NCBI GenBank assembly: GCA_964474905.1
Contig: CAYYUP010000002.1
Location: forward strand, 158,683-222,682
Direction of reading: 5' to 3'
DNA from: JADJRG01 sp964474905
GTDB lineage: Bacteria; Myxococcota_A; Polyangia; Nannocystales; Nannocystaceae
Length of the DNA: 64,000 bases
In this document: positions 47,897 to 58,100 of the stretch, piece after piece
Numbering within the stretch: the first letter of the stretch is position 1
How the letters are laid out: the number at the start of each line of letters is the position of its first letter
Program-made: the position numbers and the translations under genes
The notes under the pieces: model-generated
The model's database searches: none
What the model was told of the DNA's origin: nothing
What the model saw: only the letters and a program-made list of their open reading frames with translations

Positions 47897-49070
47897 TTTC
47901 CTCGATCGCTTTGTCTTGCCGCTCTTAGGCGGCGGGCAGCTGATGGTCGGTGCGCCCGTGCGCCCGAGCGAGGTCCGGGCGATGGGCGAGGAACTCATGC
48001 GAGCGCCGGTCCTCGACCTCGAGTATCTGCGTCTTCGGCAGGCACGAAGCGTCGTCTCTGAGCCCCTCTTAGAGGAGGCCAGCGTCGACGAACTCGGCCT
48101 CTGGGCGGCGCTCTACAACATGCTGCTTTTGGATCATCCGGAGAGGCCGCGGGTTTGGACTCGGCGGATCACCTGGCGTCGTCTCGAGGCGGCATCGCGG
48201 ACTTTTCTGACCCTCGGCCAGGCGGGATCGTTCGCGGAGGCCCTGGCTCGTCATGTTGCGGTCGGCCCCTTCCTCGAGCTTGTTCGCCGCGATATCGTCA
48301 TCCTCACGTTAGAGGGCGAAGAGCGCTACATCGGCCAGCCGGTGCCCCGTCGTCGGCTCCGCTACGGTCGTCGCGACGAGCTCGTCACCTGGCTCGACGA
48401 TGGTCACAACCACGAGGTCGCACAGTTGGTGCCGGATGTCCTCTGGGTCAGCCCGATCACCTGCATGTTGCGGCCGGCGCTCGCTCCCGCAGGCTGGTCG
48501 CCGCTGATCGCCGCGCCATTCCTCGCGGAGCGAGCCTTCGCTCGTGCGGTCACCTACGCCTGGGCGGGCTGTGCCGATTGGATCGAGGCCGGGGGCGCGA
48601 TCATGGAGGGCATGATGGCCTCGATCGCGCCAGCGCCCGCATCGGTGCCACTAAATGAAGGCGATCGGGCGACCGGTGAGCAGCTCGCGTTGGCAGCAGG
48701 GCCGTCGCCCTTGGCGCTGGCGGGTAGCAGCTTTAACGCGGGGCCGGTCGAGATCGGGGCGATCACGGCGGCTCTCATCCATCTCCACTTCGTCAAGGTC
48801 CTGGAGCTCGGGGCTCGCTTGGGGGTCGCGACCGCCACTCGAAAGCGCGCGATGAGGCTCTTTCTCGGGTTGCCGCTGATCGCCCGTGAACTCGAGGACT
48901 TTCTTGGCGCGCCAATGGTACCCCCGGAGCGGAGCACCGGCTTTGACGGCCAGGTTGCCCGCCGCTGGACCGAATACTCTGATCACCTCGCCGACGTGCT
49001 CCCGCGTGATGTGGTTGAAAACCTGCGGGAGACCCTGGTACCACGCATCCTGAAAGAACCGACCCCATGA
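47877..49070 (+). CDS. unrecognised protein, second gene of the MoxR-vWA operon
   Basis: I chose the GTG at 47877 (397 residues) because GAGG lies 6 bases upstream, and the ATG 13 codons earlier lacks such a site. It overlaps the previous gene by 20 bases and the MoxR gene by 4. The protein is mostly helical and Arg/Leu-rich. It has RRLRYGRRDELVTWLDDG, then a Pro-rich middle (TCMLRPALAPAGW, SIAPAPASVP) and a helical end (RRWTEYSDHLADVLPRDVVE). No catalytic motif is evident. Tight coupling to moxR suggests an adaptor or target of the AAA+ ATPase. Confidence 0.7.
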   Translation: MSWNLSDFLDRFVLPLLGGGQLMVGAPVRPSEVRAMGEELMRAPVLDLEYLRLRQARSVVSEPLLEEASVDELGLWAALYNMLLLDHPERPRVWTRRITWRRLEAASRTFLTLGQAGSFAEALARHVAVGPFLELVRRDIVILTLEGEERYIGQPVPRRRLRYGRRDELVTWLDDGHNHEVAQLVPDVLWVSPITCMLRPALAPAGWSPLIAAPFLAERAFARAVTYAWAGCADWIEAGGAIMEGMMASIAPAPASVPLNEGDRATGEQLALAAGPSPLALAGSSFNAGPVEIGAITAALIHLHFVKVLELGARLGVATATRKRAMRLFLGLPLIARELEDFLGAPMVPPERSTGFDGQVARRWTEYSDHLADVLPRDVVENLRETLVPRILKEPTP

Positions 49071-50278
49071 GCGCATTCTCGCCGCCATCGCCCACGGGCG
49101 TGTCGCTCGCCGAGCTCTCCCGTCGTCTTCAAGACGGCGCCCGTCAGCTCGAGCAACAGTTCCTCGGAAAAGAGGAGATCATCCGTCTCCTCTTCATCGC
49201 TGCCCTCGCCGGTGAACACCTGGTGATGGTGGGCCCACCGGGCACGGCGAAGAGCGCCCTGCTACGGGCCTTTTCCGAGGTCATCGATGCCCGCTATTTT
49301 GACTACCTGCTGACGCGTTTCACCGAGCCCAATGAGATCTTTGGCCCGGTCGACATCCGTGCCTTTCGGGAGGGCACCTACCGCCGCCGCATCGAGAAAA
49401 TGTTGCCCGAAGCCGAGGTTGTCTTCTTAGACGAGATCTTCAAGGCCAACTCGGCGATTCTCAACAGCCTGCTGACGATCCTAAACGCTCGTCGCTACAC
49501 CCACGGCACCACTACGGTCAATGTACCGCTGATCTCGCTCTTCGCGGCGAGCAACGAGGTGCCGGGTGATGAGGCCCTGTCGGCGCTCTTTGACCGCTTC
49601 CTCCTGCGGGTGCACTGCGACTACCTCGACTCCTATCACTTCCGCGGCCTCCTGCAAAAAGGCATCGACATCGAGACCCGTCAGATGTCCGAAGGAGCAG
49701 GTAAAAGTGCGCACGCGCGGCAGGTCACTTCGGCGAAGGAGTTGCTCGGCTTGCAGCAGCACTTCGGCGACTTCATGCGCTTCAGCGAGGATTTTCTCGC
49801 GACGTTTAAGGGCTTGGTGTTTCAGATCCGTTCGGAGGGCATCGGCCTCTCGGATCGACGTGTGGTCAAGCTGCTCAAGATGTTCGCGGCGTCGGCGATC
49901 TTTGACGGTCGCAGCGAAGCCCACGACGCGGATTTCTTCGTGCTCCGCCACGTTTGGAATACGCCCGAGCAGGAAGAGCTGTTGCAGGAGATCGTCGGTC
50001 CCGTGCTCGATCGCTGGTACGACGCACACCCCGACAAGGCGCGGATCGGCGTCACCCCGACCAGCTTGCAGGATCTGCTAGAGGAGCTGCGGATCATCCG
50101 CGAGACGCTTGCGGGCTCCGAGGTGCTCTCGGACATGCAGCTCTTCTCCCAGCTCCGCAACCTCGGCGACATCAAGGCCGCGCTCCAGCGTATGCCTGAC
50201 AACCCCGCAGCTGAGCGCATGACAGGCGAGGTCGATAAGCTCCTCGAGGCCATGTTTGCGTCGAGTCGATTTGTCTAG
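49067..50278 (+). CDS. MoxR-family AAA+ ATPase (RavA-like)
   Basis: The 403-residue protein has Walker A GPPGTAKS (56-63), Walker B VVFLDEIFKAN with Asp122 and Glu123, sensor 1 in SLFAASNEVP and an Arg-rich LFDRFLLRV box. The C-terminal half (about 200-403) is helical, as in RavA-type lid domains. MoxR proteins remodel client complexes together with vWA proteins, and a vWA protein is encoded next. The ATG overlaps the stop of the preceding gene (ATGA). Alcohol dehydrogenase genes, the classic MoxR context, are absent. Confidence 0.93.
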   Translation: MSAFSPPSPTGVSLAELSRRLQDGARQLEQQFLGKEEIIRLLFIAALAGEHLVMVGPPGTAKSALLRAFSEVIDARYFDYLLTRFTEPNEIFGPVDIRAFREGTYRRRIEKMLPEAEVVFLDEIFKANSAILNSLLTILNARRYTHGTTTVNVPLISLFAASNEVPGDEALSALFDRFLLRVHCDYLDSYHFRGLLQKGIDIETRQMSEGAGKSAHARQVTSAKELLGLQQHFGDFMRFSEDFLATFKGLVFQIRSEGIGLSDRRVVKLLKMFAASAIFDGRSEAHDADFFVLRHVWNTPEQEELLQEIVGPVLDRWYDAHPDKARIGVTPTSLQDLLEELRIIRETLAGSEVLSDMQLFSQLRNLGDIKAALQRMPDNPAAERMTGEVDKLLEAMFASSRFV

Positions 50279-50439
50279 GTGATCGTGCGTTTCGCCCCGC
50301 TAGATCCTCAGCTCTCAGGCCCCTGCGGGTCGATGCGAGCCTGTGCGCGATGGCCTGAGCTTGTCGGAGGATCGTCGGCCATCGCAGTCGCTGTGCAAGG
50401 GCAGGTCCGCGGTGAAGCAGCCGTGGGCGGCCGGGCAGG

Positions 50440-51879
50440 GTGCCCGTGAGCGAGGAGAGTCGGCGGGCCTCTCCGGGGCCAGAGATCGAGCGTCAGATCG
50501 GCACTCTCGCGCTCTCCCAGATCGAAGGCGCGGGCTCGTTGGCGCTGATGCGTTCTGTCGCCTGGCACGCCATCCTCGCCCGTCTCGGCTACGCCGTGCC
50601 CTTGGTCGTGGTTCACGATCTCGGCTGCCTAGTCGTCGGTTTGGGGATTCCGGCGACCCACGTCCGCGGCATCGCCGAGCGCGAACTCTGTGACGGTTGG
50701 CGGGGGCTGCTTCGCGAGATCGCCGGCTCCGATCTAGTGACTTCGCAGGCGGCGTGGAAGCATCGCGACTCGATGGTTGGCGTCGTGCTCGCGCGTCTCC
50801 TCTCTTCGATGACGCCCCAGCTGCCCGAGGCTATTCGTGTGCTGCGGCCGGTCGAGTTGCCGGCGGATGCGGCCCTCTACCTGCGCATCGATCCGCGCAC
50901 CGCCTTCAACCGCTACGATCCGGGCCAGGCGATCGCGTGGATCGAGACCATGGTGCGTCTGCGTCTGCTGCCGATCCTCGCCGTCGAGCAGCTCGATGTC
51001 GACGCTCTACGCCTCTTCGGACTCTTTCGCGGAGGCCCTGGAGAGGCCGCTAGTGGGGTTGATCTCGCCGATCTCTACTCGGTGATGATCTCGCCGGCGC
51101 TCACCGATGTCATCGACTTCTCGATGGAACTCCTGCCTTCGCTGCTCGAGGTCCGGCGTGATGCAGGTCAGCAGGCGTTCTCGATCGACGGTTACGCCTC
51201 GATCGAGCGTCGCGGCAACCTCGACGATCTGGTGCTCTCGCAGCTGGCGCTCGACGAAGATATTTTTGAGCAAAAGTTGGTCGACAACGAGCTCTTCTAT
51301 TTCACTCACGAGAAACAGGTCGAGAACGAAGAGCGCACGCATATGGTGCTCGTCGACGGCTCCGCATCGATGCGCGGCGTTCGCGAGGTCTTCGCCCGTG
51401 GTCTCGCGCTGGCGCTCTGCAAACGCCTGGCGCTGCTCGGCGAGCGGGTGGTGCTGCGCTTCTTTGATTCGCGTCTTTACGAGGGTGTTGAGGTCGGCGC
51501 CGATAGCCACGGAGAGGTCCCCTATGTGCTCCAATTCAGGGCGGAGCGCGGCCGCAACTACGCCCGGGTGATCCGTCAGCTAAACGGCGAACTCGCGGGG
51601 CCGCGGCGCTCTGGTGGCAAGCTTTTGATCTACTTCTTGACCCATGGGGAGTGTCAATTGCCGACCGAGGAGGTCCAGATTCTCGCCTCAAGGGCGCCGC
51701 TTTACGGTGTCTTTATTTTGCCGAGCGCCGGCCTTGAGCTTCCCTATTTAGAGCACCTTCACCGCGTGCATGTGATCGATCGCGACTCATTGATGATAGG
51801 TAAGCGAGCGGATCGAGCCCGCGAGATCATCCAGGATGTCGAGGCCGATACCCGGGGTCAACGAGGCAGGCGCAGATGA
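50440..51879 (+). CDS. vWA-domain (MIDAS) protein, MoxR partner
   Basis: The 479-residue reading frame opens at a GTG at 50440; the GTG at 50446, with CAGGG upstream, is also plausible. The N-terminal 290 residues are helical, and the vWA domain follows. Its MIDAS motif D-x-S-x-S is seen as VLVDGSASM with Asp306, Ser308 and Ser310, and further parts are VVLRFFDSRLYEG and KLLIYFLTHGEC. MoxR ATPases typically act on or with such vWA proteins. A gap of 161 bases separates it from moxR, and its end overlaps the next start (ATGA). Confidence 0.9.
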   Translation: MPVSEESRRASPGPEIERQIGTLALSQIEGAGSLALMRSVAWHAILARLGYAVPLVVVHDLGCLVVGLGIPATHVRGIAERELCDGWRGLLREIAGSDLVTSQAAWKHRDSMVGVVLARLLSSMTPQLPEAIRVLRPVELPADAALYLRIDPRTAFNRYDPGQAIAWIETMVRLRLLPILAVEQLDVDALRLFGLFRGGPGEAASGVDLADLYSVMISPALTDVIDFSMELLPSLLEVRRDAGQQAFSIDGYASIERRGNLDDLVLSQLALDEDIFEQKLVDNELFYFTHEKQVENEERTHMVLVDGSASMRGVREVFARGLALALCKRLALLGERVVLRFFDSRLYEGVEVGADSHGEVPYVLQFRAERGRNYARVIRQLNGELAGPRRSGGKLLIYFLTHGECQLPTEEVQILASRAPLYGVFILPSAGLELPYLEHLHRVHVIDRDSLMIGKRADRAREIIQDVEADTRGQRGRRR

Positions 51880-53714
51880 TCGACACCGCGTTGCTCTGGG
51901 TCCGTGCCGAGACGGCCATGCGAGCCCGTCGTTTTGACGACGCGATCGTGCATCTGCGCCAACTGGTGGAGGTCGTCGATCGGATCGACTTTGAGTACGA
52001 AGACTGGCTACGGGCGCTCAGCGAATGCATGCGGCAGGTCGGTCGCCTCCGCGAATCGATGGCCTGCGCCGCCTACCTCGGGGTCAAGGACTTGCCGCCG
52101 CCGGAGCTCCTAAACTCGCAACTAGAGGCGGTGCAGGCGGGATCTGAGGACGCGAGGCGGGGTTTTCAGTTGATCGGCATCTACCTCTCACGCGCAGGGC
52201 AGCACCCTCAGTCCGCGGAGTGCTTTGCCGCGGCTCGCATGGAGGTGCACCACGCGATCGAACTCGAGCGCGCGGGGGCGGATCGCCTGGCCGCCGATCG
52301 TTGGGCGTCGCTGCTGGCCGGCGAGAGGCTGCGCGATTGTCCCTACGAGCGAGCGCTCGCCCGGATCAACTACGGCCTCTGCCTCAATCGACTCGGCCAT
52401 GAGCGCGCCCGTGCAGCACTCGCGGAGGCGACGACCGCCGTCGAAGAGGTCGCAGACGGCTTTGAGGCCGCAGGTCTGAGGGAGCGGGCCTTCGACTGTT
52501 ACCAGTTGCTCGCGCGGGTCGGCCTGCAAACGGATGCCTTCGAGAACATCGCCGAGGGCTATCTCAACAGCGTTCGCATCCTCAAGGACGATGGTCTCAA
52601 ACTCGATGCGCTCCGCCTTTACGAGGCCTTTGTCGCCCACGCGCGTGCGGCCGGTGAGCACCACGCGGTGGCGACGATCCTGCGCGAAGCGGCCGAGTTT
52701 TGTACCCGTTCGGGGTTGCCCTACGCGGATGATCTCCGCCTGCGATCGGCCGACGCTTGGATGAAATCGGGAGCCGAGGCCCTGGGAGCGGGCCATCCCC
52801 AGCAGATCGTCGAAAATGCCTATCTCGCGGCAGCTGAGGCCCTGGCGTCGGTCCGAGCGTTTCGTCAGGTGGCCGAGGTCTACCGCCGGATCTCTGCCCT
52901 CGAGCTGCCGAGCAAAAGCCGCGAGCGTTGCGAGCGGATCCTCGGGAGGCTGAGCGAGGCACCCGCGGATCCGCCGCGGCCGACACCGGTGCCTGACTTC
53001 CTCAAGCAGCTCCCGGAGTACGAGGAGGTCTGGTACGTCGACCTCGCCGAGTGGGAGCTCGGCGGTGAGCCGGCGTTGACCGCTGCCGGGGTGATGGCCG
53101 ACCGTCGCTTTCCCGACTACGTGCGTCGCCACGCCCTGCTGCTGGTACTCGAGGCCGAGCGCCGAGGGGCAGAGCTAGGTGATCTCGAGGTCGTGCGGCG
53201 CCTCGAATCGATCCGCGCCTACCCGGTGATCGACGCCTTAGAGCAGCTCTTTCGTCGGGGCAACGCAGAGTTGCGGGAGGCGGTCGCGTCGGCGATGGGG
53301 TCGCTGCGTTTTAAGCGATCCTTCACGCTGCTCGCTCGAGGTCTTCGCGATGACGAGGCAACGGTGCGTGGGGCTTCGGCTTCGGCGATCGCCCATCTGA
53401 TCTTCCCCCACGCCTTCGAGCCGCTTCGGCGGATCTTTGAGGCGCGGGATCTGCTCGAGCCCGAGTCCGTTCGGGTCGCAGCGCTGCGAGCGATCGGCAA
53501 AATAGGCACTGTCGAGGCCCTCGATTTTCTTTGCGATCGCCTCCGCGAGGGGGAGGAGCCCTTTGTCCGCCTCGCGGGCGCGGCGATCTCCGAGATCAAC
53601 AATCCCGAGCTTCTGCCCTACCTTCGCCGTCAAATCGACTTTGTGCCGCCGGAGTTCCGAGCTGTCCTAGAGGACACGGCGCAATCACTCGAAGCAAGGG
53701 TGCGGGGTCGCTGA
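51876..53714 (+). CDS. TPR-HEAT repeat scaffold protein
   Basis: The 612-residue protein has TPR-like helices over the first 350 residues (ETAMRARRFDDAIVHLRQLV, RARAALAEATTAVEEVADG, AEVYRRISALELPSKSRERC). A Pro-rich linker near 370 and HEAT-type repeats follow (AVASAMGSLRFKRSFTLLARG, RVAALRAIGKIGTVEALDFL, FVRLAGAAISEINNPELLPY). It has no signal, membrane helix or enzyme motif. The ATG overlaps the vWA stop by four bases. It probably presents clients or connects the system to other proteins. HEAT-containing partners occur with other bacterial MoxR-vWA systems. Confidence 0.85.
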   Translation: MIDTALLWVRAETAMRARRFDDAIVHLRQLVEVVDRIDFEYEDWLRALSECMRQVGRLRESMACAAYLGVKDLPPPELLNSQLEAVQAGSEDARRGFQLIGIYLSRAGQHPQSAECFAAARMEVHHAIELERAGADRLAADRWASLLAGERLRDCPYERALARINYGLCLNRLGHERARAALAEATTAVEEVADGFEAAGLRERAFDCYQLLARVGLQTDAFENIAEGYLNSVRILKDDGLKLDALRLYEAFVAHARAAGEHHAVATILREAAEFCTRSGLPYADDLRLRSADAWMKSGAEALGAGHPQQIVENAYLAAAEALASVRAFRQVAEVYRRISALELPSKSRERCERILGRLSEAPADPPRPTPVPDFLKQLPEYEEVWYVDLAEWELGGEPALTAAGVMADRRFPDYVRRHALLLVLEAERRGAELGDLEVVRRLESIRAYPVIDALEQLFRRGNAELREAVASAMGSLRFKRSFTLLARGLRDDEATVRGASASAIAHLIFPHAFEPLRRIFEARDLLEPESVRVAALRAIGKIGTVEALDFLCDRLREGEEPFVRLAGAAISEINNPELLPYLRRQIDFVPPEFRAVLEDTAQSLEARVRGR

Positions 53715-53735
53715 TCCGAGCCGTTGGAGCGGCGA

Positions 53736-55121
53736 TCAGCGACAGGGGAAGGGCTCGCTGCCGATGAGCGCCTCGATCGCATCGATCGACTTTGGCACCG
53801 CATCCGAGAGCACCTCCGGACCTGTCTCTGAGACCAGGATATCGTCCTCGATGCGAATGCCCAGCCCGCGCAGCTCGGGCGGAGCACACTCGTCATCGGC
53901 AGCGATGTAGAGCCCCGGTTCGACGGTTAGCACATAGCCGGGCCTTAGCGCCCGTGACTTGCGATCGAGGCAGTAGTGGCCGACATCGTGAACGTCGGCG
54001 CCGAGCCAGTGGCTGTGACGGTGGCGGGTGTACCGGCTGTAGGAGGATTCGTCCGCGAGCAGGGCGTCGATCGATCCATCGACGAGTTTCAGATCCTTGA
54101 GCCCCTGGAGGAGGCTGCGCAGGCATACGTCGTAGATCGAATCGATCGTGGAGTCGACTACGGCGTGGGCGATGCCTGCCAGGTTGGCCTCTAGGACGAT
54201 CGAGTAGAGGTCCCGTTGGGCGGGCGAAAAGCGGCCGTTGATCGGTAGCGTTCGGGTGATGTCGCCGGTGAAGTAGTCCCACTCCGCGCCAGCGTCGATC
54301 AGGAGGAGGTCGCCGTCGCCGAGTTCCGCCGAGTTGTCGATGTAGTGGAGGATCGTCGCGTTGTCGCCTCCGCCGACGATGCTGCCGTAGCCGGGACCGC
54401 TGGAGCCCTGCCTGCGAAAGTGAAATTCGAGGAGGGCCTCGATCTCGTATTCGCAGAGTCCTGGCCGGGTCGCGCGGATCGCCGCCAGGTGACCCGTGGC
54501 GCTGATGTCGACGGCGCGTCGCAGGCTAGCGAGCGCCGCATCGTCCTTGAGCAGGCGCTCCTCTCCGAGCAGCACTCGTGCGTCGAGAAGGGTCTCGGGG
54601 GCCTGGGCGCCGTAGCGATCGCGGCGCCGCAGGTTGTCGATCGTGCTGTCTAGGAGCGTCCGCATGTCGCGGTTGTCGGCGCCGAGGGGAACGTAGACAG
54701 TCGAGGTGCCGTTGAGGAGTTCAGCCAGGTGCTTTGCAGCCTGTTCGATCGGCCAGGCTGCATCAGCGCCGTAGATCGATGTTGCGCCCTCTGGACCGGT
54801 TCGTCGCCCGCTCCAGATCTCAGCCTCGGGATCGCGCGGACGCACAAAGAGCGCGAATTCTGGGTCCATTCCTGGGCGAAAGAGAAGGAGCGATCCCGGC
54901 TCGGCGAGGCCGCATAAGTAGTGAAAATTGGAGTCCGGTCGAAAGCGGAACTGGGTGTCGTTCGAGCGGGTTTGCAGGAGGCCGCCGTGGAGGAGAAGAG
55001 CGCTCCCCGTTTCCATGCGCGCGGCCAGGCGTGCTCTTCGTTGGCGATACGCGTCGGGGTTCGAGATCGTCGTGAGGGTGTGCACGTGCTTGAGAATAGG
55101 CAGATGCTCGGGGGCCGTCAC
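53736..55121 (-). CDS. pepP: Xaa-Pro aminopeptidase (M24B)
   Basis: The GTG at 55121 gives about 461 residues. A GTG at 55085 would trim 12 residues, and the start is uncertain because neither has a clear ribosome site. The N-terminal control domain opens near PDAYRQRRARLAARM. The pita-bread catalytic domain carries all metal ligands: LIDAGAEWDYFTGDITRT (two Asp), VHDVGHY (His), TVEPGLYI (Glu) and IRIEDDI (Glu). It removes N-terminal residues ahead of Pro. It is divergent from the glutamate dehydrogenase gene, with starts only 24 bases apart, and convergent with the scaffold gene. Confidence 0.93.
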   Translation of the reverse strand: MTAPEHLPILKHVHTLTTISNPDAYRQRRARLAARMETGSALLLHGGLLQTRSNDTQFRFRPDSNFHYLCGLAEPGSLLLFRPGMDPEFALFVRPRDPEAEIWSGRRTGPEGATSIYGADAAWPIEQAAKHLAELLNGTSTVYVPLGADNRDMRTLLDSTIDNLRRRDRYGAQAPETLLDARVLLGEERLLKDDAALASLRRAVDISATGHLAAIRATRPGLCEYEIEALLEFHFRRQGSSGPGYGSIVGGGDNATILHYIDNSAELGDGDLLLIDAGAEWDYFTGDITRTLPINGRFSPAQRDLYSIVLEANLAGIAHAVVDSTIDSIYDVCLRSLLQGLKDLKLVDGSIDALLADESSYSRYTRHRHSHWLGADVHDVGHYCLDRKSRALRPGYVLTVEPGLYIAADDECAPPELRGLGIRIEDDILVSETGPEVLSDAVPKSIDAIEALIGSEPFPCR

Positions 55122-55145
55122 CTCTGGCTTCGCGGAGGTGTGTAG

Positions 55146-58100
55146 ATGATTGCGCAGCGCCCATTGATATTGCGTCTGCGCGTCGCCTGCCGGATCGTTG
55201 TGGCGATGGCACCGCATAAGCTGAGCGCGCAACGGATCCGAGAGGTCCAGACGGTTCTCGCCTCGTACAGCCCGTCGATAAAAGGGACTGATCTGAGTCT
55301 TCTCGGGGCACTGGCGCAGGCCGTGCTCAACTCGGTCGATGTTCGCGATCTGGCGCGGGTAAGCAGCGACGAGCTCGTTCATCAATACGAGTCGTTGCTG
55401 GCGACGATCATGAAACGCGCCAAGGGGGACATCTGCGTCGCTGTCCGCGAGTTTGACGGTCGTTTTGTGATCGAGAGTTGCATGGAGGACCAGCCCTTCC
55501 TGGTCTCCTCGGTGCGCGCCTGGTTGGCTGCGAAGGATCTGCGTGCGCTCTCTGTTGTCAACGCGGTGGTCCGGATCCGTCGTGACGCTTCAGGGGCGAT
55601 CACTGCGGTCGGCAAGGGGCCGAGCGAGTCGATCATTCGCATCGTTCTCGACGTCGAGTCTGTGTCCGATGAGTTGCTCGACGGCTATCGGCAGCGGCTT
55701 TGCCTGGTGCAGTCGATGGTCCGCGATTTCCAGCCGATGCGGCGGGGTCTGCAGGAACTCGCAGACACCTATCTGAAGGCCTCCGTCGCCGTCGACGCCG
55801 AGCGTTCGGTGGTCTTTCGCGAGACCGAGGGCATCATCCGCTGGCTCTGCGAGGAGAACTTTGTCTTGCTCGCGGTCGAGGAATTTGACCTCGAGGGCAC
55901 GATGGTTTCGCATCTCGGCATCTCATCGGTTCTGCAGCCGGTGCGTGATCAGGAGCGCATGGCGTGTTTTGCCGCCGAGCTCGAGCGCACGGTTCGCTAC
56001 CGCCGGAGCAACGACGAGTCGCCAGTCCACCGCGCGGGTCGCCCTGGTCATTTCATCGTCACAAGGGTCGATCGCGGCGGCGAGATCGTCGGCACGACCT
56101 TGGTCAACGGTCTCTTCACCTACCGGGCCCTGCACACGCCTCCGGAGGAAATTCCGCATCTCAGGGTAGTGCTGCGCGGCATGCTCGTGGATCGCAACGT
56201 CTCGCTCGACAGCCACCGCGGCAAGAACATCACCAACGCGTTTAACTCGTTGCCCCTGGAGTTCATGCTCACCGAGACCCCAGAGAGCATCTGGGAACTC
56301 ACCGATCGGGTGCTCCGGGCAGAGGCCGCGGGCGAGAGCGATGTGCACATTCGGGTCGGCGAGGATCGTCAGTCGATCTTTGCCTTTGTCTCGCTGCCGC
56401 GCGAGCAGTTCTCCGAGGCGTTGCGTCTGCAGGTCCAGGAACTCCTGATGCGGGAGTGCGGGGCTACGTACGCTGACTTCGGTGTCTACATGGATCGCTA
56501 CGACAACGCGATCATCCACTACTACCTGACGGGGCCGGCGACCTTCGCCAAGATCGACACTGAGAAGGTGCGGACGCAGGTGCTCGCCCTGGCGAAGAGC
56601 TGGAACGAACGCCTCCGCGAGGCGCTCGGGGAGCTGGTCGGCGAGGGCGAGGTCGATGCGCTCTTCGATCGCTACCAAGACGCATTCACCGACGATCACA
56701 AACGTCGCGCCGGCGATCTCCGTCTCCTCGGTGATCTCGCCTGCCTCGAGAACCTGCGCAAGGGCGCGGACTTCGACTGCGACCTCTTTGTCTCGACCAC
56801 CGGCGATCACCCGGGTTCGCTCAATCTTCGGGTCTTTCGTCGGCAGGCGCTCGGCCTTTCGGAGGAGCTGCCGCTGATCACCTCGTTCGGTCTGCGCGTC
56901 ATCGACGAGTACGTGCGCCCGGTCAATGTTCGCCACTTGCAGCCCTTCGAGATGGACAACTTCCGCCTCGACGTAAGGGCCTCACGGATCCCGGCGATCA
57001 TGGCTCGCAAGGACAACTTTCGGGCGGCGATGCGCGAAGTCTTTGGCGGCACGCTCGGCCGCGACAGTCTCAATCAGCTGGTGATTCAGACCTCGATGAC
57101 GGCGCTCGAGGTCGAGATTCTCCGATCCTATGTCGCCTACCTCCATCAGCTCCGATGTCCCTACGCGACCCGTTTGATCCGCCGGGTTCTCTGCAAGCAT
57201 CCGACGGTCACACAGGCGCTGATCGCCTGGCTCGCCTGTCGTTTTGATCCGGCCAGCAAGGTCGACGCTGCGGGGCTCAAGGCCTCCGAAGACGCACTCG
57301 CAGCGGAACTCCGCGCGGTCTCGGATTACACTGCGGATCGTGTACTGCAGGCGGTCGCGGAGGTCGTGCGCGCGACTCGGAGGACGAATGCCTTCATCGC
57401 CGATCGCCACGGCGGCGAAGCATTGGCCTTTAAGATCGCCGCGAGCGAGGTTCCCTTTGGTCCCGAGCCCAAACCCTGGCGCGAGATCTGGGTCTTTCAT
57501 CGGGAGTTCCAGGGCGTGCATCTGCGAGGTGGTCGGGTCGCTCGCGGCGGTCTTCGCTTCAGCGATCGCTTCGACGATTTCCGCACCGAGATTCACGGCT
57601 TGATGACCACCCAAATGGTCAAAAATGTCCTGATCGTGCCGATGGGGGCAAAGGGAGGCTTTGCGCTCCGCGAGCCGCCGACCGGCCGGGACGCCCTGCG
57701 AGCCGCCGGCGATCGCATCTACCAGGTCTTTATTCGGGCCCTGCTCTCGGTGACCGACAACGTCGTCAAGGGCACAACGACCACGCCCGAGGGCATCGTC
57801 GTCTACCAGGAGAGCGAGGATCCCTACTTGGTTGTCGCAGCCGACAAGGGCACCGCGCATCTCTCCGACACAGCCAACGCGATCTCGATGGAGCGCGGTT
57901 TTTGGCTCGACGACGCATTCGCCTCCGGGGGCTCCAACGGCTACGACCATAAGGCGACGGGAATCACCGCCAGAGGTGCCTGGGAGACCACCAAGCGCAA
58001 CTTCAGGGAGCTAGGCATCGATCCAGAGGTGGACGAGATCAGCGTCGTCGGCGTCGGCGATATGAGCGGTGATGTCTTTGGCAATGGTCTCCTCCGCAGC

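Noticed and set aside
49067..51879. MoxR-vWA as methanol dehydrogenase maturation genes
   Set aside because: No PQQ-dependent dehydrogenase, cytochrome or PQQ synthesis gene is nearby, and the neighbours are signalling and scaffold proteins.
43374..53714. Type VI secretion regulatory cluster (kinase plus FHA)
   Set aside because: No TssB/C, VgrG, Hcp, ClpV or TssM-like gene is present in the window.
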